64,000 nt of DNA, from the NCBI GenBank assembly GCA_021770785.1, contig JAETQH010000008.1, positions 1-64,000 of the forward strand. Direction: 5' to 3'. Below are positions 40,750 through 49,330 of the stretch, piece after piece. The notes beneath the pieces were generated by a model. It did not search any database and was not told the DNA's origin. It saw nothing but the letters and a program-made list of their open reading frames with translations. Each line of letters starts with the position of its first letter. Within the stretch, counting starts at the first letter, position 1. Made by a program: the position numbers and the translations under genes. The DNA is from Lachnospiraceae bacterium. Lineage in GTDB: Bacteria; Bacillota; Clostridia; Lachnospirales; Lachnospiraceae.

Positions 40750-41748
40750 TTATTCAGTAATCAGTTTCCCGTTTACCTCATAAAAAGCGGAGCGGAAGCC
40801 TACGTCGACGCCAGAGCCGGAACGGACGCCAGACAAGCAGAGAGCGGACGGCCCCGAATGGGAAGTATTGTGGAACGCCGACCCACGGAGAGGCATATAC
40901 TTGCCCTCGGCAGCGTCAAACCACACATAGGTTTTACCCTCGGAATCTACCCGCATTTCCGGCACAATGCCTAAATCCCTTAACGCCTGCGGTATCTCGG
41001 ATAATTCAATCTTTAAATCCTCCCAAGATACGCCGTCATAGTCCGGGGTGTAGTCCTCGCCTGCTGCCTTGTCGGTAATCGTGATTTCCCCGCCCTCAAC
41101 ATTGACCCTCACGGTGCTTTTACTAAACTTATCTGCTATAATTCTCTGCCATTTCTTGCTATCCTTTGAAAGGTCACACCCTGCCAAGGCTGCGTCATTG
41201 TTCGGTATGTACTGCAAAATTCCGTTTACGATACGCAAGCCTGCCAACCATTCCCATATATTGCCGTTCATATCCGATACGCCGTATATGGTGTGGTCGT
41301 GATTCCATGTAGCCGGTCCGCTTCCTGTAAGTGTCCTGCCGTATCCGCACCCCTCACGGTCGCCCTGCTCGTCCTTATGGTAATAATCCTTGCCGTAGTC
41401 GGTATTGCCGTGTGGTAAAGTGTCCTGCTGCCTGCTCTGATTTAACAGGTATTCCCACTCTACGGCGGTCATTAAATGCCAACCGCTGCCCTTGGCTCTG
41501 CAAGCCTGTACCGCTTCGTCAAAATTGATATTTACGGTCGGGTCTACCATAGGCAGACTGTACGCCCTGCCGTTAATTACTTTGTTTGGATACTTGGAAA
41601 TATAGATAGCGTCCACTACCTTATCCCCGATTCTGAACATTGCCGGGGTTTCCTCCGTGTCCTTTGGTCGCATAAAGCGGACCATAATAGAGGGAATACC
41701 TCTATCATCAAAAATTACTACGTTGTTGTGTTCTACTGCCTTACTCAT
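40750..41748 (-). CDS. DGR variable protein 2 (FGE/C-type-lectin fold), early region
   Basis: I chose the ATG at 41746-41748, with AAAGGAGGACAAGCGGTA upstream. This 332-residue protein is a paralogue of the tail-tip target (N-terminal FDDRGIPSIMV, central GNIWEWLAGLR, C-terminal MPLRGSAF...VGFRSAFYE). VR2 encodes about residues 285-321, followed by an 11-residue tail. It is 37 kb from the reverse transcriptase and among early genes, so it is diversified in trans. There is no signal peptide. It may be a second, alternative receptor-binding part, or a protein acting in the lysogen. Confidence 0.92.
   Translation of the reverse strand: MSKAVEHNNVVIFDDRGIPSIMVRFMRPKDTEETPAMFRIGDKVVDAIYISKYPNKVINGRAYSLPMVDPTVNINFDEAVQACRAKGSGWHLMTAVEWEYLLNQSRQQDTLPHGNTDYGKDYYHKDEQGDREGCGYGRTLTGSGPATWNHDHTIYGVSDMNGNIWEWLAGLRIVNGILQYIPNNDAALAGCDLSKDSKKWQRIIADKFSKSTVRVNVEGGEITITDKAAGEDYTPDYDGVSWEDLKIELSEIPQALRDLGIVPEMRVDSEGKTYVWFDAAEGKYMPLRGSAFHNTSHSGPSALCLSGVRSGSGVDVGFRSAFYEVNGKLITE
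40786..40895 (-). repeat. DGR variable repeat 2 (VR2)
   Basis: Gapless match to TR 2784-2893 (offset 38002) with 15 substitutions, every one at a template adenine (plus-strand T). The low-coordinate end is identical to TR and VR1. Confidence 0.95.
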
Positions 41749-41829
41749 TACCGCTTGTCCTCCTTTATATTTTTTATCCCTCATACTATAAATTGCATAG
41801 TAAAAGGGGTGCTGCCTTTGCTTGTCCTC

Positions 41830-42033
41830 TTACTTTTTAGAATAAATCGAGTGTAGTTTTATGCTTCCTCTTTTCTTTATGCTTTCCTCTGTATGTAATC
41901 CCGTATCAAAGAACGCACAAAACGTAGTACCGCCGATAATACTAATTGCCACGATATACGCCCCGATATTGTGAAATTCGCACTTTTTCACGTTTCGGTA
42001 TGCTACCGTGTACTTTTCCGTCCTGCTTGCCAA
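41830..42033 (-). CDS. Small membrane protein, 67 aa
   Basis: TTG start at 42031-42033 with AAGGAGGGGAAACA upstream. A hydrophobic helix (NIGAYIVAISIIGGTTFCAF) is flanked by a basic N-terminus and a charged tail. Family unknown. Confidence 0.6.
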   Translation of the reverse strand: MASRTEKYTVAYRNVKKCEFHNIGAYIVAISIIGGTTFCAFFDTGLHTEESIKKRGSIKLHSIYSKK

Positions 42034-42085
42034 TGTTTCCCCTCCTTTCCTGCTGCCAATGCCTGTATTTCCTGCTGCTCTTCTT

Positions 42086-42220
42086 TTATATCCTGTGCTG
42101 CCTGCAATCCTCTTTCAGAAAATCCGCCGTAAGTTCCAATACTTCAAGGGGTAGGTATTCGTCTACAACCACACTACCGACCATATCCGCCAACTCCCTA
42201 GCCTTGCCCTCATTCGTCAC
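42086..42220 (-). CDS. Short hypothetical protein, 44 aa
   Basis: I prefer GTG at 42218-42220, with AAAGGA upstream, because it starts 2 bases after the HTH gene stop. A longer frame from 42301 lacks a ribosome site and overlaps that gene by 79 bases. The product is acidic and helical (EGKARELADMVGSVVVDEYL). Function unknown. Confidence 0.5.
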   Translation of the reverse strand: MTNEGKARELADMVGSVVVDEYLPLEVLELTADFLKEDCRQHRI

Positions 42221-42222
42221 GT

Positions 42223-42405
42223 TTACACCGTCCTTTGTGCTATCTCTGCCCGATAGGGTGTACCGCCACGCTTCAACTCTTTGTAGATAGTCTGACGGCA
42301 TACGCCGATAGTATCAGCAATAACTACGACCCTTTCGCCTTTTGCGGTCATTTCTTCTATTTTCTCCCTGTCCGTGTACCTTAACCGCTTATCTCCTTTT
42401 CTCAC
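42223..42405 (-). CDS. Small HTH protein, 60 aa
   Basis: GTG start at 42403-42405 after ATAGGAGGTGTAAGGAAAC. The helix-turn-helix reads REKIEEMTAKGERVVVIADT then IGVCRQTIYKELKRGGTPY, of the IS30/Hin (HTH_38) type. It is the first gene of the leftward prophage transcript, so it may regulate it. A link to the TATACTT operators is untested. Confidence 0.75.
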   Translation of the reverse strand: MRKGDKRLRYTDREKIEEMTAKGERVVVIADTIGVCRQTIYKELKRGGTPYRAEIAQRTV

Positions 42406-42440
42406 GTTTCCTTACACCTCCTATCGTTCAAATTAAAAAA

Positions 42441-42477
42441 GGAATGTGCCAAAAGTTTTAAACTCTTGACACATTCC
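42441..42477 (-). terminator. Boundary terminator 1
   Basis: GGAATGTG/CACATTCC with an inner AGTTT/AAACT stem, followed on the minus strand by TTTTTTT. It lies directly upstream of the first prophage gene. Confidence 0.8.
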
Positions 42478-42500
42478 CCTATAAAAGCGTATAAAAAAAA

Positions 42501-42537
42501 GAAATGCGATAGAGTTTAATAACTCTTGTCGCATTTC
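42501..42537 (-). terminator. Boundary terminator 2
   Basis: GAAATGCGA/TCGCATTTC with inner AGAGTT/AACTCT, followed on the minus strand by TTTTTTTT. It has the same architecture as terminator 1, 23 bp away, and together they insulate the prophage from host read-through. Confidence 0.8.
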
Positions 42538-42592
42538 ATTTTACAATGAAGCAAGTTTTTACACCATTTTTTTATCGGTACTTTCCCTATAA

Positions 42593-42634
42593 ATAGATAT
42601 GGTGGAGAGCCGGGAAACTCTCCACCATATCTAT
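42593..42634. terminator. 17-bp hairpin after cvpA
   Basis: ATAGATATGGTGGAGAG and CTCTCCACCATATCTAT pair perfectly around an 8-nt loop. It follows the cvpA stop by about 20 bases, so it probably ends the host transcript, although the T tract is weak. Confidence 0.65.
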
Positions 42635-42652
42635 GATTTACACGATCCATTT

Positions 42653-43351
42653 TTATTTCAGCATTATGGAAATTATAAGATTATTTTCGTAGAGGAACTG
42701 CAAAAGCGTGTTCTGATAGATATAAGAAATCAGCACTCCGCCCAATTCACTGGCGCTGCTTAAGGCAATCAGATAAAACGCAATCCACACCAGGATAACT
42801 CCATAAATTCCTCCTGCAAAAATACCCAATATTTTGTTAAGCCCATGAATAATTGGTATTTTGGACACTATGCCAAGAAGCTGCGAGATAAAATACACTA
42901 AAATCCATGCTGCAATCAATGCGATAAAAAAGGAAATTCCTTCTACCATAAATCCTGCCATTCCCTTCGCAATCTGGTCGTAGACCCCGCTGCTTTCCAA
43001 AAATTCATCCGCTGCAGCGCCCGTCTTTTCCAGAATATCATTTAAAACACCCTCCGGCAGGTTAAGCCCCAGTTCCGCCAAACTCTCATAGCCGGCATTT
43101 TGTCCCACCGCCTGTTCTGCACTTTTCTCCGCTGATTGCCGCACCTCATCCGCACAATACATCTCAATTTTCTCATAGAGAGAGGTGTGTTCCAGCAGAA
43201 AAGTATCAATATAGGGTGTCGCCCACATGACGAACACCAACACAATAATCCATGACACCAGAGAATAGATGGTACGGAGGAAGCCTCTCCGATAGCCCCT
43301 CATCATTTCACATATCAGTAACAACAGTACAATAATTAAAAACCAGTTCAT
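42653..43351 (-). CDS. cvpA: CvpA family membrane protein
   Basis: Typical CvpA layout: helix 1 (FLIIVLLLLICEMMRGYRRG), helix 2 (IYSLVSWIIVLVFVMWATPY), a soluble insert of about 70 residues, then two further helix pairs (FFIALIAAWILVYFISQLLG and ILGIFAGGIYGVILVWIAFY). The family is named for colicin V production; its true role is unclear. It lies 10 bases after the DUF5711 gene and ends the operon. Confidence 0.85.
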   Translation of the reverse strand: MNWFLIIVLLLLICEMMRGYRRGFLRTIYSLVSWIIVLVFVMWATPYIDTFLLEHTSLYEKIEMYCADEVRQSAEKSAEQAVGQNAGYESLAELGLNLPEGVLNDILEKTGAAADEFLESSGVYDQIAKGMAGFMVEGISFFIALIAAWILVYFISQLLGIVSKIPIIHGLNKILGIFAGGIYGVILVWIAFYLIALSSASELGGVLISYIYQNTLLQFLYENNLIISIMLK

Positions 43352-43361
43352 ATGTATCTCC

Positions 43362-44558
43362 TTATTTCAGCCTCACTTTTTCTGTCGCATCTTCCAATAC
43401 AAATGTATAATTCAATCCGGAGCCCCCCGGTATGATTTTGTAAATCGTTTCTTTAAATTCATGATGGAACTTATATATCCCTCTAATCGTGTAAATATCA
43501 CAGGTATTTTCATTCCGGATACAGATTTCATTATTGGAAAGAAACTCAATCGCCGTATATTCCATTGCAAAATCTTTTTCCATTACCAGGGTGCCCTTTG
43601 AATCATAAACACAAAGATGATTCGTCACCTCTTCGTCACCATTGCCAGTCACCACTCCAACGTAATCATGATTATAAAAGATACTTTTTACCTCTTTTTC
43701 AAAGGACACCTCCACTGACTGCTGGGGCTTTTGCGTTCCTTCAAAATAAAGCAGTCCGGAATCGGAAAACGCCACCAGCTTATCATCGGAGATAAATTCC
43801 ATTTCCGGAATCACCGTATCGTTAAAAGTACTCGCTCCCACCACATGGTCGATTTCATTCTGCCCCACCGAGCCAAAATTGTAAAAGGCAATGGTACTCT
43901 TTACCGTGCCGTCATTGATATCAAGCATGGATACCGCTAATTTGATGGCATCCTGTGAAAGGGCTATGGCAACGGGATATCCTTTTTTCTCTCCGTGAAT
44001 GGCTCCCTGCACAAGATTATTTCCCTCTTTATCATAAACTGCCACATATCCGGCTGCATCCTTTGTCATCAGCACCGCTATGGTTCCCTGGGCTGCAATG
44101 CGCACCTGCTCAATAGGCATGGTGGTTTCAATGCTGCTCTGTAATCCCTCGGGGGTAAGCGTGTAAATCATGCTGCCTTTTTTATCATAGATCGTCAGGT
44201 AGTTGCCGCAGATATCTATCTGTGGATTCGCCATTTCGTAGGTTTGATTCCAGATTAGCCCGTTGGAAGCATTGGTATACAGCGCTCCGTCGTTGCTGTA
44301 CTTTAAAATATTGTCCCTGAAATCTGCAAAATGCGTTGCCTCCGTATCCGACCGCTCCACGCTCTGGAGGATATCAAAACTCTCATAATGGCGCAGCGCC
44401 ATAAACAGTGCAACGCCCGCCGTCACCACTATGATTGCCAGCAGAATGCTTATCGTTCTTTTCGCTATTTTTATCCGGTGCTCCTTCAGTTTGCGCCGGT
44501 ATTCCTCCATGTCCGTCTGTGCAACCGTCCGGAACCCTCTTTTGTCCTTTTTTGCCAT
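43362..44558 (-). CDS. DUF5711 family protein, membrane-anchored propeller-like
   Basis: I chose the ATG at 44556-44558 (MAKKDKRGFRTVAQ), preceded by AGAGGAACT; upstream codons lack a ribosome site. One membrane helix (about residues 33-55) precedes an extracellular domain of repeated beta strands (GNYLTIYDKKGSMIYTL, GYVAVYDKEGNNLVQGA, HLCVYDSKGTLVMEKDF) that looks like a propeller. Such proteins are widespread in Lachnospiraceae; their function is unknown. Confidence 0.8.
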   Translation of the reverse strand: MAKKDKRGFRTVAQTDMEEYRRKLKEHRIKIAKRTISILLAIIVVTAGVALFMALRHYESFDILQSVERSDTEATHFADFRDNILKYSNDGALYTNASNGLIWNQTYEMANPQIDICGNYLTIYDKKGSMIYTLTPEGLQSSIETTMPIEQVRIAAQGTIAVLMTKDAAGYVAVYDKEGNNLVQGAIHGEKKGYPVAIALSQDAIKLAVSMLDINDGTVKSTIAFYNFGSVGQNEIDHVVGASTFNDTVIPEMEFISDDKLVAFSDSGLLYFEGTQKPQQSVEVSFEKEVKSIFYNHDYVGVVTGNGDEEVTNHLCVYDSKGTLVMEKDFAMEYTAIEFLSNNEICIRNENTCDIYTIRGIYKFHHEFKETIYKIIPGGSGLNYTFVLEDATEKVRLK

Positions 44559-44782
44559 AGTTCCTCTTTTCCCAATGATTAATGTATCCAAAGCCTGCCG
44601 AATATCTGCCTCTATGCTACGGCGCAGACATCCTATATCCTCCGGCAGTATCCTGTTTTTCCACATGATATCCTCTACCAGGGTAGCGCATAATCCGCCC
44701 TCGCTCTTCGCCGAAGTTGCGGGGATTTTTTCTCTCTAGCGCTCATTATATCATATTTCTCCCTTCTTTCATCTCTTTTTTC

Positions 44783-46435
44783 TTAATTTGGCAGTGTCAG
44801 GTACTGCCCTGCATAAATATCATTGGGGTCCTCGATATTATTTGCTTTGCAGACTTCGTCCATCATGGCTGTGGTCTGGTAAATTTTGCGGCAGATTGCT
44901 GCCAGGCTGTCCCCTTTCTGCACAATGTAGTATCCCTGTTTCAGGTAAGTCTGGGCTTCTGTCGATGCTGCCGTTGTATCTGTTCCGCCCGTCTGTGTTC
45001 CTGCCGAAACTCCGTCTCCCACAGAGTTTCCTGCGGCTCCGGTTTCCGATGAACCGTTTTCTGTCCCGTTCCCCGACGAATCGGCGGTTCCTTCTTTTTC
45101 CCCGGCTCCCGTAGATGTATCCCCTCCGGTTTCCGTGACTCCCGCTCCGGCTCCTGCGGCGCCTGTGGTTTCTGTTTCCTTTCCGGCGGAATCCGGGGTT
45201 GCCGTTCCGTTTCCGGAAGAATTTTCAATTGTCCCCGTAGAGATTGTATCCGTTCCCGCTACATCAGCTGTATTTCCGGCATTTTCCGGCGAAACTGCCA
45301 CCTGCTCTTTGGAAACTGCTGTTTCCCCGTTAGCTGTCTGTTCCCCCGCCGCATTCTGTTCTGACGTTTCCGCCGCATTCTGCTTCTCTACGTTTCCCTC
45401 CACCTGCTCTATCTTCACCTCTTTCGCCGTCTCCGCCGCTTCTTCCTCCGTGGACACCGCCTGGGTATTGATTTGCGCTAGCGCATTCTGCATGTCATTC
45501 ATTTTCTGATGATTCTGGTAGGCTGCAAAGCCCAGGACAAAAACCACTGCCAGCAGCACAAGAGACGGCGTAAAGGAAGGAACTTTCTCCTTTGCCTCCT
45601 CCCCTGCCAGCTGTTTTCTGTAGCTGCCCTCCCTGAGCTTTTGCTCCCCTCCGAAAAACTCTTTTCTCTTTTCCCCTCCTCCGAAAAATTCTGTGCGCTC
45701 CATTCTCCCGCTGTCAAAGGAGCTTTTCTGTTCCCGCTCCGGTTCTTCTAAGCTGCTCTGCTCAAAATAGATTCTTTCCTCTAAATCCAGCTCCTGCTGC
45801 TTTTTAGCAGGAACTTCCGTTTCAAATACAAAGATGTCCTCCCCGGAGTTTTCCTGCGGCGCCGGACTTTTTTCCTCCTGATAATCCAGTATCGCGGGAA
45901 TGCCCTTGCCGTAATATATGTAAAAACCATCTCTTCTATATAAATGATTGTTTCTGCTGCTGTAAAATGCTTCTTCCCGCTCCAGGGAATCCATGAGAAA
46001 CAATACCTGATGAATGCCTCCAAAATGATTCTGATGGAGTTTTTCAATCCTTCCGGTAAGATTCGGCAACTGGCCTTTGATATCCATCGCCCAGCCCACA
46101 ATTACCATATCGTCATAGTCTTTTTTCAGTTTTTTGTAGATATAACCCCAGGTATTGTCATTCCACTGGGGCAGCTCCCCGTCAAAATTGATTTCCTCTA
46201 ACCGGATTGCCCCCTCAATGAAGGTACACTGCCTGCCCGTAAAGTTTTCAAAGCGTCCCAGCAAAACGTACGCTGCTTTTTCTAGCTGCTCATCATAGGG
46301 ATGCATATATCTGTATACCCTGTCCTCCACGTAAATTCTATCGCCGATATCCGGTTTTCCAATCTGCTTGATATCCTTTGGTAAGACTTTTTCTTTTGTA
46401 GGTTCGTAGTCTTCCTCCCGGATGATTTCTATCAT
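44783..46435 (-). CDS. LysM-containing membrane protein, 550 aa
   Basis: The N-terminal about 190 residues form a soluble alpha/beta domain (GDRIYVEDRVYRYMHPYDEQ, TGRQCTFIEGAIRLEEINFD, FGGIHQVLFLMDS), seen in Lachnospiraceae. A linker, one membrane helix (PSLVLLAVVFVLGFAAYQNH, about residue 300), then a Ser/Gly/Thr/Glu-rich region of about 180 residues, and a C-terminal LysM (YYIVQKGDSLAAICRKIYQT to AGQYLTLPN) follow. LysM binds peptidoglycan, so the protein probably links membrane and wall, perhaps around sporulation or division; that is inference. Confidence 0.85.
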   Translation of the reverse strand: MIEIIREEDYEPTKEKVLPKDIKQIGKPDIGDRIYVEDRVYRYMHPYDEQLEKAAYVLLGRFENFTGRQCTFIEGAIRLEEINFDGELPQWNDNTWGYIYKKLKKDYDDMVIVGWAMDIKGQLPNLTGRIEKLHQNHFGGIHQVLFLMDSLEREEAFYSSRNNHLYRRDGFYIYYGKGIPAILDYQEEKSPAPQENSGEDIFVFETEVPAKKQQELDLEERIYFEQSSLEEPEREQKSSFDSGRMERTEFFGGGEKRKEFFGGEQKLREGSYRKQLAGEEAKEKVPSFTPSLVLLAVVFVLGFAAYQNHQKMNDMQNALAQINTQAVSTEEEAAETAKEVKIEQVEGNVEKQNAAETSEQNAAGEQTANGETAVSKEQVAVSPENAGNTADVAGTDTISTGTIENSSGNGTATPDSAGKETETTGAAGAGAGVTETGGDTSTGAGEKEGTADSSGNGTENGSSETGAAGNSVGDGVSAGTQTGGTDTTAASTEAQTYLKQGYYIVQKGDSLAAICRKIYQTTAMMDEVCKANNIEDPNDIYAGQYLTLPN

Positions 46436-46544
46436 GCCATTTCTCCTTTCTGAGGTCCTTTCTGTCCCTTTGGATGAAATGGTAGCACAGCCTGTCCAAA
46501 ATTTTTGGTGGATTGTGGTCCGTATTTCAAAAACTTTTCGACAA

Positions 46545-46594
46545 AAAAGGGAGGTGTCTGCCCTTATCCGAACGGCTTTGACACTTCCCTTTTC
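46545..46594 (-). terminator. Terminator after the transketolase genes
   Basis: AAAGGGAGGTGTC and GACACTTCCCTTT form a stem with one G-U pair; on the minus strand it is followed by six T. It is 10 bases past the transketolase C-subunit stop. Confidence 0.8.
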
Positions 46595-46603
46595 TTTTTC
46601 TTC

Positions 46604-47563
46604 TTATTTTACAAATGCTTTGACCTTTTTGTAGATTCCTTCTGCGTCGAGTTCATACTTATGAAGCAGTTCTAATGCCGGACCGGACTCTCCAAAGACA
46701 TCATTGACACCGATTTTTAAAACCTTTGTGGGTGCTTCCTCGCACAGCACATCACAGACAGCGCTGCCTAATCCGCCGATGACGGAATGTTCTTCCACGG
46801 TTACGACTTTTCCTGTCTTTAATGCGGATTTTACCACCAGCTCACGGTCAATAGGCTTAATGGTGTGGATGTTGATAATTTCCGCATGAATGCCGTCCGC
46901 CGCAAGCATCGCTTCCGCCTCCATGGCTTCTTTTACGCAAAGTCCGGTGGCAAAAATGCTGACATCACTTCCCTCTTTTAAGACAATGCCTTTTCCGATT
47001 TCAAATCGATAGGTTGCTTCATCATTAAAAACAGGCACCGCCAGACGCCCGAAACGGAGGTAAACAGGGCCCACATAGTCGTATGCCGCATGAACTGCTG
47101 CCCTTGCCTCCACATCATCCGCCGGGTTAATCACAACCATGCCCGGAATGGTGCGCATTAAGGCAATGTCCTCTAAGCACTGGTGGCTTGCTCCGTCCTC
47201 ACCCACGGAAATGCCCGCGTGAGTTGCGCCGATTTTTACATTCAAATGAGGGTAGCCGATGGAATTACGCACCTGCTCAAAATTTCTACCTGCCGCAAAC
47301 ATGGCAAAGGAGCTGATAAAGGGAACTTTTCCACAGGTGGCAAGCCCTGCTGCAATTCCTGTCATATTTGCCTCCGCAATACCAATATCCCAGTGACGCT
47401 CTGGGAAAGCCTTTTTGAAAATCCCGGTTTTGGTGGCTCCCGCAAGGTCTGCATCTAATACGATTAAATCCTCATGCTCTTTTCCTACTTCTACCAAAGC
47501 GTTGCCGTAACTTTCTCTGGTGGCAATCTTTAGCGTTTTCGCACTTTCTTTTATTCCTGACAT
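46604..47563 (-). CDS. Transketolase, C-terminal subunit
   Basis: This 319-residue chain has the pyrimidine-binding and C-terminal domains: ESYGNALVEVGKEHEDLIVL, DIGIAEANMTGIAAGLATCG with the catalytic Glu, GATHAGISVGEDGASHQCLE and KTGKVVTVEEHSVIGGLGSA. It works with the N-terminal subunit at 47551-48387 in the pentose phosphate pathway. The split form is common in Firmicutes. The two genes overlap by 13 bases. Confidence 0.94.
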   Translation of the reverse strand: MSGIKESAKTLKIATRESYGNALVEVGKEHEDLIVLDADLAGATKTGIFKKAFPERHWDIGIAEANMTGIAAGLATCGKVPFISSFAMFAAGRNFEQVRNSIGYPHLNVKIGATHAGISVGEDGASHQCLEDIALMRTIPGMVVINPADDVEARAAVHAAYDYVGPVYLRFGRLAVPVFNDEATYRFEIGKGIVLKEGSDVSIFATGLCVKEAMEAEAMLAADGIHAEIINIHTIKPIDRELVVKSALKTGKVVTVEEHSVIGGLGSAVCDVLCEEAPTKVLKIGVNDVFGESGPALELLHKYELDAEGIYKKVKAFVK

Positions 47564-48387
47564 AATGCTTCCCCCACTTTCTCTAAATCTGCCATTGCAA
47601 TCTCGTACTGCTCGTCATTCGGCGCCTTTCCGTGCCAGTCTACGGCATTTTCCATAAAGGACACGCCTTTTCCTTTTAAGGTTTTTGCAATGATGGCGGT
47701 CGGTTTGCCCTTTGTCTCTCTGGCTTCTTTAAAAGCAGCCCGGATTTCATCAAAATCATTTCCGTCAATGGTGATGGTATGGAAATTGAAGGCTTCAAAC
47801 TTTTTGTCAATCGGATAGGGGGAGCATACCTCATCCACCGTACCGTCAATCTGAAGATTGTTGTTGTCCACAATCACCACCAGATTATCCAATTTGCGGA
47901 AACCGGCCCACATAGCAGCCTCCCAAATCTGTCCCTCCTGAATCTCGCCGTCCCCACAGAGGGCATAGACACGGTAATCTTTTTTGTCAAATTTTCCTGC
48001 CGCTGCCATTCCTGCCGCCACGGAAAGCCCCTGCCCTAAAGAACCGGAGGACATGTCCACCCCCGGAATATGTTTCATATCCGGATGTCCCTGTAAATAA
48101 GAACCGGTATGGCGCAGCGTCACCAAATCCTCCTTCGGGAAAAATCCCCGCTCCGCCAATGCAGAATAAAGTCCCGGCGCTGTATGGCCCTTGGATAAGA
48201 CAAAGCGGTCACGGTCCGTCATTTTCGGATTTTTCGGGTCGACGTTCATTTCCTCAAAATACAGATAAGTAAAAATATCTGCGGCGGAAAGGGAACCGCC
48301 GGGATGTCCCGCCTTTGCGCTGTGTACCGCGGTTACAATGCTTTTACGGACTTCATTGGCTGTTTTCTTAAGTTCCAGATTTGTCAT
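47551..48387 (-). CDS. Transketolase, N-terminal (TPP-binding) subunit
   Basis: I chose the ATG at 48385-48387 (MTNLELKKTANEVRKSIVTA). The TPP motif is CGDGEIQEGQIWEAAMWAG followed by VVIVDNNNLQIDG; HTAPGLYSAL, SGSLGQGLSVAAGMA and the end FMENAVDWHGKAPN are also conserved. It transfers two-carbon units between sugar phosphates as a complex with the C-subunit. Confidence 0.94.
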   Translation of the reverse strand: MTNLELKKTANEVRKSIVTAVHSAKAGHPGGSLSAADIFTYLYFEEMNVDPKNPKMTDRDRFVLSKGHTAPGLYSALAERGFFPKEDLVTLRHTGSYLQGHPDMKHIPGVDMSSGSLGQGLSVAAGMAAAGKFDKKDYRVYALCGDGEIQEGQIWEAAMWAGFRKLDNLVVIVDNNNLQIDGTVDEVCSPYPIDKKFEAFNFHTITIDGNDFDEIRAAFKEARETKGKPTAIIAKTLKGKGVSFMENAVDWHGKAPNDEQYEIAMADLEKVGEALCQE

Positions 48388-48457
48388 AATGTGCCTTTTT
48401 CCTTTCTTGTTTTGTATCAATGAAGTGCTGTTCCCCTATGGAATGCACTTAACTGTT

Positions 48458-49054
48458 TTACAACTCGGTTCTGCCCTCAAGGGCACGAAGTAATGTCACT
48501 TCGTCAATATATTCTAAGTCACCGCCCACCGGGACACCGCTGGCAATTCTCGTCACCTTAATTCCGGTAGGTTTGATTAATTTGCTGATATACATTGCCG
48601 TGGTTTCTCCCTCCAGGCTGGAGTTGGTGGCAATGATAACCTCGTCTACCTCCTGCTGCAAACGCTGCATCAGTTCTTTCAGCTTAATGTCATTGGGTCC
48701 GATGCCAAGCATGGGGGAAATCGCTCCGTGAAGCACGTGATAGACACCCTCGTATTTGCCTGTCTTTTCATAGGCCGCAAGGTCTCTGGTATTCTCCACC
48801 ACCATGATAGTTTTATGATTTCTTGCACCGTCCCTACAGATGGGACAAAACTCCTCATCGGTGAGGGTAAAACATTCCTTGCAATAACGGACGTTTTTCT
48901 TAGCATCCACGATTGCCGAGGCTAAGCCTTCCACTGCATCTTCCGGCATGTTTAAGATATGGAACGCCAGACGCTGTGCGGATTTTGCACCGATGCCCGG
49001 CAATGCGGACAATTCCTGTATTAATTTACTGATTTGCCTGCTGTAATACTCCAT
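48458..49054 (-). CDS. recR: Recombination mediator RecR
   Basis: A 198-residue RecR: N-terminal HhH ([20 protein letters not shown]), C4 zinc finger ([16 protein letters not shown], about residues 57-72), Toprim domain ([38 protein letters not shown]) and the end [20 protein letters not shown]. It loads RecA with RecO/RecF. It is normally directly after dnaX-ebfC; here that pair is 11 kb away, at 60.2-62.3 kb. Confidence 0.96.
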   Translation of the reverse strand: MEYYSRQISKLIQELSALPGIGAKSAQRLAFHILNMPEDAVEGLASAIVDAKKNVRYCKECFTLTDEEFCPICRDGARNHKTIMVVENTRDLAAYEKTGKYEGVYHVLHGAISPMLGIGPNDIKLKELMQRLQQEVDEVIIATNSSLEGETTAMYISKLIKPTGIKVTRIASGVPVGGDLEYIDEVTLLRALEGRTEL

Positions 49055-49330
49055 GTTTTTCCTCTACTTCCATGATATCCTCTCAGTTCTCATAAACAGT
49101 CACTAAGAACGATACCTTCAAATAGTGTACGCCCTTTCTATATTAATGGATTCACTTGATTTTTACAAGGTTCTTTTTTAGAAATGGCCGAATAATCCCC
49201 CTCACATGTGCAAATGACACGAAAATGATACATTGAATGTGAATTTGATATAAAAGTTTTTATCCGCTTTATATAACTAATATAGAATGTTACTGTTTCA
49301 GGACATTACAAAACATGGATAAAAGAAAGG

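Larger units (their letters stand above)
1..42540 (-). mobile_element. Integrated prophage, right part (left end outside window)
   Basis: Nearly continuous minus-strand phage genes run from an HTH protein at 42.4 kb to an amidase cut by the window start. They include terminase, portal, capsid, contractile tail, lysis, ParAB and DGR genes. Two tandem terminators at 42.44-42.54 kb separate this block from the host cvpA gene, so the right boundary lies at about 42.5-42.65 kb. No integrase or attachment-site pair can be seen because the other end is outside. The head genes resemble lambda families and the tail genes P2 families, so the virion would be a mosaic myovirus. Position 42540 is an estimate. 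Confidence 0.9.

Noticed and set aside
42466-42495. Plus-strand TTGACA-18-TATAAA
   Set aside because: Both boxes lie within or beside the boundary terminator hairpins and the plus strand downstream has no gene; probably chance.
45061-45095. CGAATCGG similar to the parS-like palindrome
   Set aside because: Only the core eight bases match and the outer arms are absent; it is in the host LysM gene linker.
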